Below the pieces are notes generated by a model, which was not told the DNA's origin, made no database searches, and saw only the letters and a list, made by a program, of their open reading frames with translations. 64,000 nucleotides of DNA, from positions 11,573,795-11,637,794 of the forward strand of contig CM032795.1 in the NCBI GenBank assembly GCA_019155185.1. The letters are read 5' to 3'. Position 1 is the stretch's first letter. Each line of letters starts with the position of its first letter. The DNA is from Beaufortia kweichowensis (Eukaryota; Chordata; Actinopteri; Cypriniformes; Gastromyzontidae). Shown piece by piece: positions 1 through 11,300 of this stretch. The translations under genes were made by a program, and so were the position numbers.

Positions 1-150
1 CATGAAAATAATGCATATGCATTGGAGTAAAGTTGGAGCAAAACTATTAATGACACTGGCTCTTAATGACCGAGTTGTTAATCCAAGTTCAAGTATTGAC
101 GGTGTTTATATTTCTATTGCTTTTACTGCTCTTTCTCATTATTATTTAAT

Positions 151-215
151 CTTTACATTTGCATTTATTAAGCATTTAGCGGATGCTTTTATCCAAAGTG
201 ACTTGCAAATAAGAA
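151..215 (+). repeat. fish interspersed repeat fragment (ATCCAAAGTGACTT motif)
   Basis: The segment has a 'catttagcggatgcttttat' stretch followed by 'ccaaagtgacttgcaaa'. This is the signature of a very abundant short interspersed repeat of fish genomes. Related copies occur at 47048-47106 in the same orientation, and at about 3640-3684 and 9947-9990 inverted. I do not assert a family name. Confidence 0.6.
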
Positions 216-564
216 AGCATTTAACATTTTGCCAGCAAGCTAACAATAATTGCAATATGCAAACTATGTTAACAAGTAGGACTAGTGTTAAAAGTACTAA
301 AAGATGAGCAGGGAGGTTTTTTTACATTAATAGATCAAAGTTTAGACAGTGGAAAAGCAAGAAGTAATTAGATGCAAGTCAGGTGAATATGGAATAAGTG
401 TGTTTCAGTTGTTTCTTAAAAGTTGTGATGGATTTAGCAGCTCAAAGGGAGGCTGATGGATTACATTTTATTCCTTGTTTGTAATTATCCTTTACTTTAA
501 ATTCATATTGTCTTTTGATTATTTGTCAGCTTATGCCACAGTCACATTAGACTTTTTCGTTCCA

Positions 565-756
565 CACTGTAAAAAAAACTTGGCTCTTTACAAGTCATTT
601 AAACAGATTTTAAATTTTTTCAACTAATTACAAGTCATTTCAACTAAATAAAATAACAAAAATAAGTTGAAATTGTGTTAATGTGATAAGTTGAAATTAG
701 TTTAGTCAAATTTAGTAATTAGTCAAATTTAAGGCAGCAAAGAACTTTTTACAATG
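565..756. mobile_element. non-autonomous DNA transposon (MITE) with CACTGTAAAA termini
   Basis: The left end reads CACTGTAAAAAA (565-576) and the right end TTTTTACAATG (746-756), an imperfect inverted pair about 190 bp apart. The interior is made of short variants of 'aagttgaaat' and 'caactaa', typical of a fold-back MITE common in cyprinids. It has no coding capacity. Confidence 0.6.
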
Positions 757-2255
757 CATTAACTTCCAATTATTTGTTATGTCATTTAAAAATATATTAA
801 TTTAAAATAATTTGATATGTCATTAAAAAAAATGTATTATTTTAAAATGATTTGTTATGTCATTAAAACTGAAACTGAGAGTGAGATAACAAAACTGCTG
901 TCAAAATAAAAAATAATGTGAGTCTACAGTATTTGATGAGTCAAGAATGAGAATGACAGTGAGACAGAAATAGAGACGTTGCTGGAAAAAAGAGGAAGAA
1001 CTGCTGAAACCATAACAGGAGGGAAGTCAGTTGCAAGAGTGTGTATATGCACTAACTTTAAATCATATGTTTGTGTTTACAGCATAATATGCAAATTTCC
1101 ATGGATGCATCTGTAGTAAATTACACATAACCACATGACAGTGAATATGTGAACACTGAATGTGTGATAAAGTCTTTTCTCTGACTTCTTTCTATGTGTG
1201 CACACGCACAAAATTTGAGTCATAGCTGAAGTCCCCTTATATAACATGACCCGCACTGAAATTTGAGTGGGTGTGTAAGTGTTGAGGATAACCCCCTCCT
1301 ACAGGTCACCACTGACCAACAAGAAATTACAAAATTGCCTCTTCTTTGCTCCGCCTCCATCTTTGTGGTTTGCTTCCTACTTCTCTGTTCTTGGCCCCTC
1401 ACTGTATCAATTACCAGCAAGAATCATAAGAGAGATTTACTAAACTTCCTTGAACTGAGAGTATATGTCCAAACTAAAAAAGTACCAAATATTATATAAA
1501 CACGCACCATGACATTTAAGCATGTAAATTGCTTAAACTGCTTCTAATTTGTTAATCCTACTTAAAATATATACTTAATTACACAAATTATTGAAAACAA
1601 ACACAAACTTTAAGGCAACAAAATTCAAGCAAAACATTCCAAAGTAAAAATGTTCTTTTCTGCTGTAGCTCATTTGCCAGTTATAAAATTTATGACATGA
1701 CATTTAACTACTTTGCACAAAAATACATATTTCTTTGCTTAAATTAAAGCATTTGCTTATATAAGTTGTTTTTGAAACATACTTAACTCATGCTGGAATA
1801 GCATGAATCTTACAGTTTTGCACAAACTTGTGGAGACCATGACAGCTTAAATGTATGATGCAATTAAAACAAAAGAAGGACATCCCAAGAACCAAGAATG
1901 TTTTGGAAAGAACTATTTTTACCATTTTTATATTATTTGGTATGAAGTTTATAGCAATTATTTTATTTATATTGCATAAATACTAAATAGAAATATGTTT
2001 TAACATTTAGGGTCTCTTAGTGTATATTATCTATATTACGTATATAATATATAGAATCATAATAAATTTTAAATAGAATAAATGGAATGGAATAGTGGAA
2101 TGAAGCAAACCAACTATAGGAATTATGTTGTGACTAAAATAATTTAAAATAAACACCATAGACATTCCTTACTTTTGTTTAGTAATTAAAGAAATTAATA
2201 TTTTGGCATAATTATATATTTTTTCTATTTGTCTCTATATAACAAATTTTAAACA

Positions 2256-2534
<279 letters not shown>

Positions 2535-3639
2535 AGTGGAAGGAAGTGTTGCTCAACCCAAAACTACTGGGTAGAGAAACATGAGATAAGATCCCCATGT
2601 GGTGCAACTGCAATTTTACATCACTAAATATAACTCAGCATTTCTATTCAGATACTCTATGGTCCACAGATGTTAGCACATATATTGTAACAACTGTGAT
2701 ATTAATATGTACCATCTTCTGTTAAATGATGCTCATATAAATTACCTCAAACAACATAGCCCCATGATGCATGTCTAATACTTGTTTTTACAGCAAATAA
2801 AATTGTATTTCGATAAAATGGATATTCCCTTCAAACAGGAGAAAGAAAACTGTTTTGTAGTATTTGGGTATCCCAGTTTAGACAGAATGAACAACTGTAA
2901 TTAAGTACACATTGGGAATTTACAAGAATAATACAGAGGGTTTTTACAACCTGCTACAACACGTTATTTTATTGTTGCATTTATTCCATTTGTGGCACAA
3001 AACAACATTCCAGCTCACAGGTTTAGGATTTGATTGCACTGTTTGTAGCTCAAAAATGCAATTTATAATTACTTGCAGGGATTTATTGTTCTCAGATTCC
3101 CACTGCAAGAAGCGTAAACATTAATTACAGTAATCAAATCAAAGCTCCTCATTGCATTAAAAGCCAGTGAAACTATATATGTGTGTGTTAATTAAAGATG
3201 TTTCAAATTTACACATATTGTGGTCTCATTGTTTGAGGAGGTACTTTTACTTGTGCTCAGCTGGTCGTGCATTTCACTGGAGCAAAACAAAAATTTCATT
3301 TTCTTGTAGAGAACAGCAGTTGAGTAAAACAAAGTCAGATAGATACAGAGACTAGAACGAGTAAGGAAGCGTATTAGGGTCTTCCCCAAAAGGGACTGTT
3401 GTATGAGTTTTCTCCATGTAACGGTTTTCATGGGGGAAAGTTAGAACAAGGCAGACCCCAAAACAATTAGGAGCTACCTCATGTTAAACACATTAAATAT
3501 CAAGTTATTTTATTTTGTTTAATTATTTTAATAATAATGTTATCAAAGATATTTTTGTTTTTGTAGAGTGTTGTATTAGCAGCGCAAAAATAGGTATGGT
3601 TTCCAGGGTACACACATATTGTATAAAATATTTTTAGTG

Positions 3640-3684
3640 AATGTAAGTAACTTTGGATAAAATGATTTGGCAAATATGTAAATG
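3640..3684 (-). repeat. fish interspersed repeat fragment, inverted and degraded
   Basis: The plus strand reads 'taagtaactttggataaaat' followed by 'gatttggcaaatatgtaaatg', the reverse complement of the repeat described at 151-215, with substitutions. Confidence 0.45.
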
Positions 3685-3767
3685 AAAGATTAATTTTTAA
3701 TCCATCAATATACATGCTGTATCTGTCTTTCATGTGTTAATTCAGGTTTAATTAAACATATTGGCTT

Positions 3768-3990
3768 TGTTTCATAAACAAGATTTTAGTCTAGTCCCAG
3801 ACTAAAATAAATGCTTGAGCTGACTTAACTAAAACAACTTGATATACTGATATATCTTAAACATATCTTGACATTGATCAGTGCCTGTGTTTTGTCTTTT
3901 TTGAGTGAGATATACAAATGAATTTTAAAGTGAGAAGGTGAATTCTGAATTTCAAGATTTTTGTGATCGTGATACAATGAATTTATCTTC
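3768..3990. repeat. degraded cyprinid interspersed repeat ('tagtcccagactaaaat' family)
   Basis: The stretch starts 'tttcataaacaagattttag', then 'tctagtcccagactaaaata', then 'tgagctgacttaactaaaac' and 'atatcttaaacatatcttga'. This order is familiar from a high-copy fish repeat whose other end reads 'ctgtctgtgaaacc'. That end is not recognisable here, so the copy is probably truncated. Confidence 0.45.
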
Positions 3991-4388
3991 TCTTTTTTTG
4001 CACAAACATGTAGAATGCCTTACATATAAAATCTCATGTTATTAAAACGTATGTTCTAATAATTGTATCAAAAGTTTTAGACTTCTTTAATCAATTCAGT
4101 ATTTTTATAAATGTTCATCCTCAACACCAGTGACAATTTCTAATTGTGTATTTTTATTTAAATATCTTCTTATTTTAATGACATAACCAAAACAAAATAT
4201 ATTTATGCTTCAATCATACATTACTCATCATACATTAAAAATCTATTTGCCTGTCATAATGTACATGGAAATACAGTAGGCATTACTCAAGACTCCTTGA
4301 GTAACTGAAATTTTTGGAACTCCTTCACTACTCATCACTAGCGTGATTGAAGTCAAAAAGGGGAACAAAAAGCGGCACTCATGAGAAC

Positions 4389-4399
4389 GAAACAGAAAC
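4389..4399 (+). promoter_or_regulatory. ISRE / IRF-binding element upstream of the cytokine gene
   Basis: GAAACAGAAAC matches the core GAAANNGAAAC of an interferon-stimulated response element. It lies 17 bp upstream of a TATA box and about 100 bp upstream of a strong splice donor, so it sits where a proximal promoter element of the cytokine gene would be. The sequence match is direct; function is inference. Confidence 0.5.
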
Positions 4400-4415
4400 G
4401 CTGATCGAGTAATCA

Positions 4416-4421
4416 TATAAA
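4416..4421 (+). promoter_or_regulatory. TATA box of the cytokine gene (predicted)
   Basis: TATAAA lies about 75 bp before a good splice donor (CAAAG|GTGAGC, exon end at 4496). The first coding exon begins directly after an acceptor AG at 5083-5084, so an upstream non-coding exon is required. An exon running from about 4446 to 4496 fits this. The transcription start is inferred, not seen. Confidence 0.5.
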
Positions 4422-5084
4422 GATGTGTCATAATCCCCATCACCTCACATCACTGCGAACCACTGAGCGACCCAGTGCTGATATATTCATACAAAGGTGA
4501 GCCCTAATATTTTTATCTAACACAAACCTATAGGAATAGTACATATGCAAGATAACTATTGTTAACTATTATATCGATGAATGCAAGCATATTGATTTTT
4601 AGGTTAATATTTGAGGCAACAGCTGTTAACTTTACTGATTAGGGCTAAGACAGGCCCAACGTGTTTTATAGCATCCTTTAGGTCACTGTAATTTCAGTCC
4701 ATTATTTTGGGGTCAATCTGATATTTTCAACATTCAGATGTCAAAAAATATTAAATTACATGTTTTATTAAGCTAATTCTGAGTCATAAAAAAGCTGAGG
4801 CATTTCATATTTTATGTTGGCTACTGTTAAAACATTTCAGTATGTTTTATTGTGTATAATAAAGTGAATCATTATGACATTAGTCAGAGAGACTTTACAG
4901 TAGCTGCACTTACAGGTGTCAAATATAAATAATAATATCTCCAGGAATTGCTGACAATGTCATTATTCTGCACTGGTCACTATTTAATCCAAACTGTGTG
5001 CCTCATGATACATCAACAAAAAAGTTTGATTAAAAATATCACTCTTTTAAATGAACTAAAATTGAATACATACTTTTCTCTCAG

Positions 5085-7175
5085 ATGGTTTGTCGTTGTC
5101 TGTCTGTTCTGTGCATCCTCCTGATGTGCATGCTGTTTGAGAGCAATTCCTCTCCTCTTGGTCGAAGAAGCTCGCTAGCCTTCTCTCAGTCACTGCGTCT
5201 CACACGGACCATTCGTGCTCGTGTCCAGCAACTGCTGTCCCGATATGTAAGAGGGCATAATTAAACGTAAAACAAAGGGTTTTGATCATTAGACATGATA
5301 TTGATATATGCCTCGGTTGTTTTTTTGTTTATTTGACAGAAGAAACAGCTGTTTGACGACGAGCTCTTTGAATACAGGGAATTGATGCTGCACTCATTAC
5401 CTGTTGTCACTGTCAGTTATCAGACTTGGCTACAAATGCAGGTGTGTTTGCATTTCACTTTTGGTTGTATGGTTGTTTTGTATATATGAGAGTGACACAA
5501 TTAATTTATGTTAAGTTTTGTTCTCTGGGATGCTAGAGTATCTTTAGTATTATACACTGTAAGTATAGCAAGTTGAAACTGTAACAAATACTGAGGTATA
5601 GTTTAATATTTAGTATAAAAACTAGCATGTAGTTTACTATAGTAAATACTAAAGTATGCTACAGTATTGCTTAATGTGGGAAATATGATTTATTATTTAT
5701 TAAAGCATATTATAATATTCTAAAACAATTAATTGTGTCTTTTGAATTACCCAATTTGTAAAAAATTGACAAAATTTCTGTTTTTTGACGTGCTCCAACA
5801 GAGGTTTTATCGACCGCTCTATAATAACCGATCTTTGATAAGAAAATGATCTTTAATAAAATCTATAATAATATTTCCTAAAAACAATGTGATTAAATAC
5901 ATTTAAAAATATTTATAAATAATAAAAAAATTATTTGACAATTAAGGTTACAATTTGCACATTTTACAAGAACATACTGGGGTTAACAGAATGTGTTTTG
6001 ATAGGACATTGAGCGTTTGCGATTGGCCTCTCACCACCTTCAAACCTTCTGGACTCACCTGGAAGATCAACGACACCAACTAGAGAAAGAAAAGGATGAT
6101 AAGAAAAGAGAGCTGAGAAGAGATAAGCGAGGAAGGCCTCGGGTCACATTATGTCAAAGTTTTATGGGTCTCGAAATAGATCTGCGGGACCTAATGAAAC
6201 AAGTCAACTTTCAGGTATAAGCGCATATCGCTAGATTCAAAAACACACATTAGATATTTATAACACCCTTAAGCACTGTATGAGTCAAAGTAGTAACACT
6301 ATCTGCTGATAAAAAATGAGAAACATTACAGTAAGTATGTTATTCAGTGTTCACAGTATTTCACAACTCAATGACAAAATCATCATGCACTGCTCCTATT
6401 GCCATTACAAAACAAAGGGGCACTTACTGGAATATCCATAAAAATTCCATGGGGAATTTTGTAGGACATAAAGAAAATAATTTTGATGTATTTATATACA
6501 GGAATAATAATCAGAACATTGGTATGTGACATGTTTAAACTAGTGTTTCCAGGTTGCTTCATAATCTACATGCATAATGCTACAGCAACTACAGGCTGCA
6601 TTGATCATAAAACACCACTGTTATTGTACAGTAGATGAGTATTAGACTCATTATTCTGTACTATTTTAAGCACAGAGAACAAAACAACATAAAACAACTG
6701 GCTAAAACTCATCCTTCCCTTTTTCTACATGCAGTTGCAGAGTCTGGTTTCCAAACATGACCTTGATTCTACATTCACAAAATCACCACTGCCCTCCTCC
6801 TCCTCATACTCCATTACAACTTCTAGTCCAAGTTCCAGCAAGACTCTACTGACCTCATCTTACACTGACGTTCCCAAACGCTCCACACGCTTTACTGCAG
6901 AATCCACTCAGACCTCAACTGCCTCCAACACAAAGCTCTCTACAACTACAGCCAAAACCTCTGTAAGTGTAACAGTGACCCCGAGACCTACAAAACCCAC
7001 CCAGACATCAACAGTCCTTCATCCCGGGGGAAGCCAGCTGTATGTGGAAAAGCAGAAGACAGCAGAGTCGTCCCGCTGGATTCAGCATCTAAAAGGGTAC
7101 ATTATACTGAGAGATCTAGAGCGGTACTTGAGCAGATTGGCACGTGATTACACAGTGCTTCAAGCTAAACACTGA
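5085..7175 (+). CDS. secreted IL-6/gp130-family cytokine, CNTF/M17/CLCF1-like
   Basis: Coding exons are 5085-5246, 5340-5441, 6005-6214 and 6735-7175, all in phase 0, giving 304 residues. The ATG is the first base triplet after a splice acceptor. Residues 1-22 form a hydrophobic signal peptide. Helix A is 'LRLTRTIRARVQQLLSRY', and the following 'LPV' segment and 'ERLRLASHHLQTFWTHLEDQ' helix resemble human CNTF; the last helix is near 'SSRWIQHLKGYIILRDLERY'. A basic loop (EKDDKKRELRRDKRGRPR) contains a furin-like RDKR. Between the third and fourth helices lies a Ser/Thr/Pro-rich stretch of about 90 residues, absent from mammalian relatives. Such cytokines signal through gp130/LIFR-type receptors and JAK/STAT. 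The human 11q12-q13 context fits CNTF or CLCF1; fish M17 is also possible, so no symbol is given. The last acceptor could alternatively be at 6740, dropping two residues. Confidence 0.82.
5566..5690. repeat. short palindromic repeat in cytokine intron 2
   Basis: The stretch is built from variants of 'agtatttactatagtaaa' and includes a perfect 14-bp palindrome, TTTACTATAGTAAA, at 5633-5646. It looks like a remnant of a fold-back element. No coding or splicing role is visible. Confidence 0.4.
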
Positions 7176-7284
7176 CAAACCAACATTAGCGAACACAAAG
7201 AAAACCAAGAACAAATCATCACAATGAAAATGCAACTAAGTGTTTAACAAATACAACATTCATATCCATGTACAACACTATACA

Positions 7285-7361
7285 CAACTATAGTGTTACA
7301 TTCATCATTTGTCAACTATAGTGTTACATTCATCATTTGTCAACTATAGTGTTACATTCAT
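7285..7361 (+). repeat. 28-bp tandem repeat, 2.7 copies, in the cytokine 3' UTR
   Basis: Copies start at 7285, 7313 and 7341 with 28-bp spacing. Each begins 'caactatagtgttacattca', and the first two are identical over their full length. It lies 110 bp after the stop codon and would be transcribed. Confidence 0.9.
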
Positions 7362-7879
7362 CTTATTCGTGAAAATTACTGTGGGCTATCATTATATGAT
7401 AATTTATTTTTTCTACTGTTTGTTTACAAGTGACTTGACAAACACATCTTAATGTGTGGAAAGTGTTATATTCGTATTTGATGGTCTCAAGAAACTATTT
7501 AAACTTATTTAAAATATAAATAAAAATGTTTACATTTAAACACGTTAGCAGGCAGCTTAAGCTAATATAGTACGAACAAATGTAAAAACATTTTTATACA
7601 GTATTATTTACCTGAAAAAGAGAAATTCTGTGCTTTTGGATTTTTTATTAACTGTAATTTTATGCTCTGTTTGAAATTATGCATCTTAAACAGTACACAC
7701 TTTGTTTATATTAGACAATTTGACAAAACAAACATAAAAAATAGGTTAGTCAGCCATTCTCATAAATGAAAATTCCCCAAACACCCCGCTTCCCTCCTCC
7801 AGCCAATCAGAGGACAGAATAAGAAATTAACTTTATATCCCCTTTCGTTGTCATTCCCCAGTACTTTCCACATTGTGTT

Positions 7880-7938
7880 ATTTATTGAAATATTTATTTT
7901 ATTTATGTGAAGTGTGTGCTAGACACATACAGTATTTA
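7880..7938 (+). promoter_or_regulatory. AU-rich element cluster in the cytokine 3' UTR
   Basis: Four ATTTA pentamers lie within 60 bases (7880, 7892, 7901 and 7934), including TTATTTATT-type nonamers. This is the class of element that destabilises cytokine and immediate-early mRNAs. It lies about 700 bases after the stop and about 65 bases before the predicted poly(A) signal, as expected for a short-lived cytokine transcript. Confidence 0.7.
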
Positions 7939-8000
7939 TTTTTCATGTAAGTATTGTGAAGGCAGTGAAATATTGTTTTTTACCATCTGTATTAATATTT

Positions 8001-8006
8001 AATAAA
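8001..8006 (+). terminator. poly(A) signal of the cytokine gene (AATAAA)
   Basis: A canonical AATAAA lies about 825 bases after the stop codon, just after the AU-rich cluster, and is followed by a GT-rich stretch (tgtatgtgtatttgtatg). Cleavage near 8025 is predicted. Confidence 0.6.
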
Positions 8007-8252
8007 ATGACGGAGAAGCACTTACAGTGTATGTGTATTTGTATGACTAAGGTTTTTCCATTTCAGCAAAGTCTGAGTACACAGTAATATAATTTGCATA
8101 TTACATTAAATCAATAACATGTGCAGCACAGATGTCATTTGATTATTTAGCAAAGCGAAAATATGACTCGTCAATACCTTTACAAAATCATCATTAACAT
8201 GTAACCCAAACCTTAGTCAAAGTTTCAATATGCCTAAAAGTGAAAAATACAT

Positions 8253-8258
8253 TTTAAT
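8253..8258 (-). terminator. possible poly(A) signal of the myosin gene (ATTAAA, minus strand)
   Basis: TTTAAT on the plus strand gives ATTAAA on the minus strand, 135 bases after the myosin stop codon. If used, the two convergent genes would be separated by about 200 bases. Further TTTATT sites below 7950 would instead make the two 3' UTRs overlap. Confidence 0.3.
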
Positions 8259-8392
8259 ATACATTTGCTGATATGTGGCTTTGGATTGAAATGAAGCATA
8301 AAAAGTATAGTCTGGCTTTTGTCTGGTGATTGGCTAAAGCACTCATGTGAAATGCTTATGATCGTTCTTGTTGGTAAACTCTCACTGGCCGA

Positions 8393-11300
8393 TCATGAGA
8401 TCTGAGGAGCGGTCTGGAAAAACAAGAACAATATTTAACAGTAAGCGTTAGGTTACTGTTAACAGTTTGTTACATGCAAACAGCTTTGGCAAGCATTATT
8501 ATTATAATAATCGTCTCTGAACTCTTGTTCACTTCCTGAAACCACTTGTTTGTTTTTGACCTCATAAACTGTAACCAAAACCATTTCACTTCTTCAGTGT
8601 TGTGTTTCCTCATTTGTGTGTGTGTTTGTAGCTCTCACCACAGACAGGTGTCCATTCTTGGTTTTTACTACACGCAGCTCCTGACCACAGATGAAATGTA
8701 TCACTCCCTCCTTTCCCCTCGCTATAGCAAACTTGATACTGGAAGGGCAAGAGTTTGGATGCATTATAGCAGTTTTCGTTGCAGTATTATATTAAAAGTC
8801 ATGAAAATGAAAGAATAACCAAAGATACTGCACACAGAAATAACACAAATGTTTAAAAACAAATAATCAAATCATTTCTGATGTAACAACACTTTTAAAG
8901 GGATAGTTCATCCAAAAATGAAAATACTTTCATAATTTATTCACCCTCATGTCATTTTAAACATGTATGTTCTTTTGCAGAAGACAAAACAATACTGGCA
9001 TCCATTAAATTCAATTGTATGGACACAAAACCACAGAGACATTTCTTTAAATATATTCTTTTGTGTTAAAAAAAATAAAATCATATACAGGTTTTGAATG
9101 GCGTGAGGGTGAATAAATGATGACAGAATTTCACTTTAATTTAGACCACTGAACTTACAATATATTCAATAAATCAAGCACATGTGTAACTGTACATTAT
9201 TTGATATACATCAGGTGCATGAATGCATTTGGTTACATTGGATCTTTCTTAATTGTTTCCCTGTTCTACTGTAATGGAGTTCAATACACATTAACACACA
9301 CAAACACACACCTGTCCTGACTGATGTTGACATTGTGTATCTTGTCTGCCATGATAGCCAGTTTGGTGACTGCCTCAATCACATGATCACACTGCAGCAC
9401 CAGGTCACCCTAAAGGTCAGAAGGTCAAAAGATCAAAGTCACAGATATCCAACTGCTCCATCGCAGAACATAACAGTATTCTGTACTTCTCTCACCTTCT
9501 GTTTACTGTCAGCTGTGGGGACGTGCAAAACAAAGAACCCATCACTGAGGGAACTAACAGAGATGCCTGCAACCAGGAAAGAATATTATTACCCTACAAT
9601 TCTCCACAGTGTAGCAAATGAGTATTAAACATTAATAAGCTCTGTTGTGCGTTATTATTACGCTACAATGGAGGTGAGCTGTATTACAGTAACACTACCC
9701 AGCAATGTGCTGTAGTCAATGCGTTGTTTGATTTTTGCTTCCTGAACCAGCACAACAGCCGAAGTGGTCAGCAGAAGCTGACGTGCACGTGGACGGAAAC
9801 CATGCCGATCGTACTTAATGACAGCGACACCGTACTGACAGAGAATAAAATGAGAGCCATTTATACAACATACATCACACATCAACAAGTTGGGTTTGAT
9901 TCTCAAGGAATACATGTACTTTATATACATATTTACCCTGAATGCACAGTAAGTCCCTTTGGATTAAAGCATCTGCCAAATGCATGCAATTAAAAGGTAA
10001 CTATGAGCATTAAATAAAATAAAAACACACATTTACCTTCACTTTGTTTTCATTTCCAAGAGTCTGCAGTACTTTCAGATTGATTTCCTCAGTCTCTGTA
10101 GTAAAGAAGTATTAGTTGGTGTCTGTATTAGCTTGTATGTGTAAAAAAGGAATTTATGTGTAAATATTACCTAGCCTGGTGGTTACAAAAAGCTTGGGAA
10201 CACTTCGAGGGTAGCAGTCCTTCTGACCCCTAAAGATGGCGCTGGCTACAACCTTCTGTTCCAACTGCAGACAGCGACAGATGAGATACATGTTTTATAT
10301 ACAGTATGTGTATGTGTATGTGTGTATGTGCTTTTGTATGAATTCAGTACCTGCTTCATCCACTCAGGCTGGATTTTCCTGCAGTAGTCATTGACTAGGT
10401 TGCGTATGCACATTCTGTGAAGATGCTCAGATGCCTGTAGGGGGAGACAGAGAGACATTCTCATACGTTCCACATGACGTTTTGATGGTGTTCATCTATG
10501 CTTCTTATACCTCAGTAAGTGAAGGTGGAGGTCTTGGCCAGCTCTTGTCAAGAACACTTTTCGGAAGATTCCGTTTCACTTTCATCAGGAAGGAGTATCG
10601 TACATGGTCCAGGAAGTATTCGTTGTCAGGGCAACGAGGCTCATTGCGCAGTACAAATCCTTTGATGAATCTGTGACAGTGTAAAAGCGAAACAAAATAA
10701 GAGGGACACAATTATTAACTACATTTAAAGCTGTTCATCTACATATACAAATACACACGTACTTGCGTATGGTGTCTGCTGCTTGTCTACGATGCTTGGC
10801 TTTCCTGCGATCTTTGACCCCTCTCCACCATGACTGGATAGCAATTACTGTATATTGGAAGAGATAAAAAATAATATTGTACCACATGCAGAGCATATGA
10901 ACTGCATACATACTCAATTACTGATTAGCTGTTTTATTCATTTCATTTCTGTATTCGTGTTTGCTCTGTTTGTGTTTCTGTTGTACCTGCTTTTCGAATG
11001 CGATGATACTTGGCACGTTCCTTGTAGCCTCGCCAAGACGTCTGCAGTATGATGGCTAAAAAAACAGTTATAAACCTTTAATAGTTTAAACAAAAACACT
11101 TTATTCAGAAGATATCAAAAAAGAAGCAAATGAAAAGTTGGATAAATGTTCAATAAAGAACAATAATTATTTTCTAACTTATCTTTATCATTGTCTTACC
11201 AATGGACTGCTTCTGGGCCTCGAGTGCATCCTCAGTAACAAAAAGAGTCCTTGGAAAGCGGATGAAGATCTTTGACCTAAGAAGAATGACAAACTTAATT

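Noticed and set aside
8546..8818. 90-codon plus-strand open frame
   Set aside because: It is antisense to the myosin exon at 8639-8738, whose minus-strand reading (KTKNGHLSV) matches the end of the class-I myosin tail.
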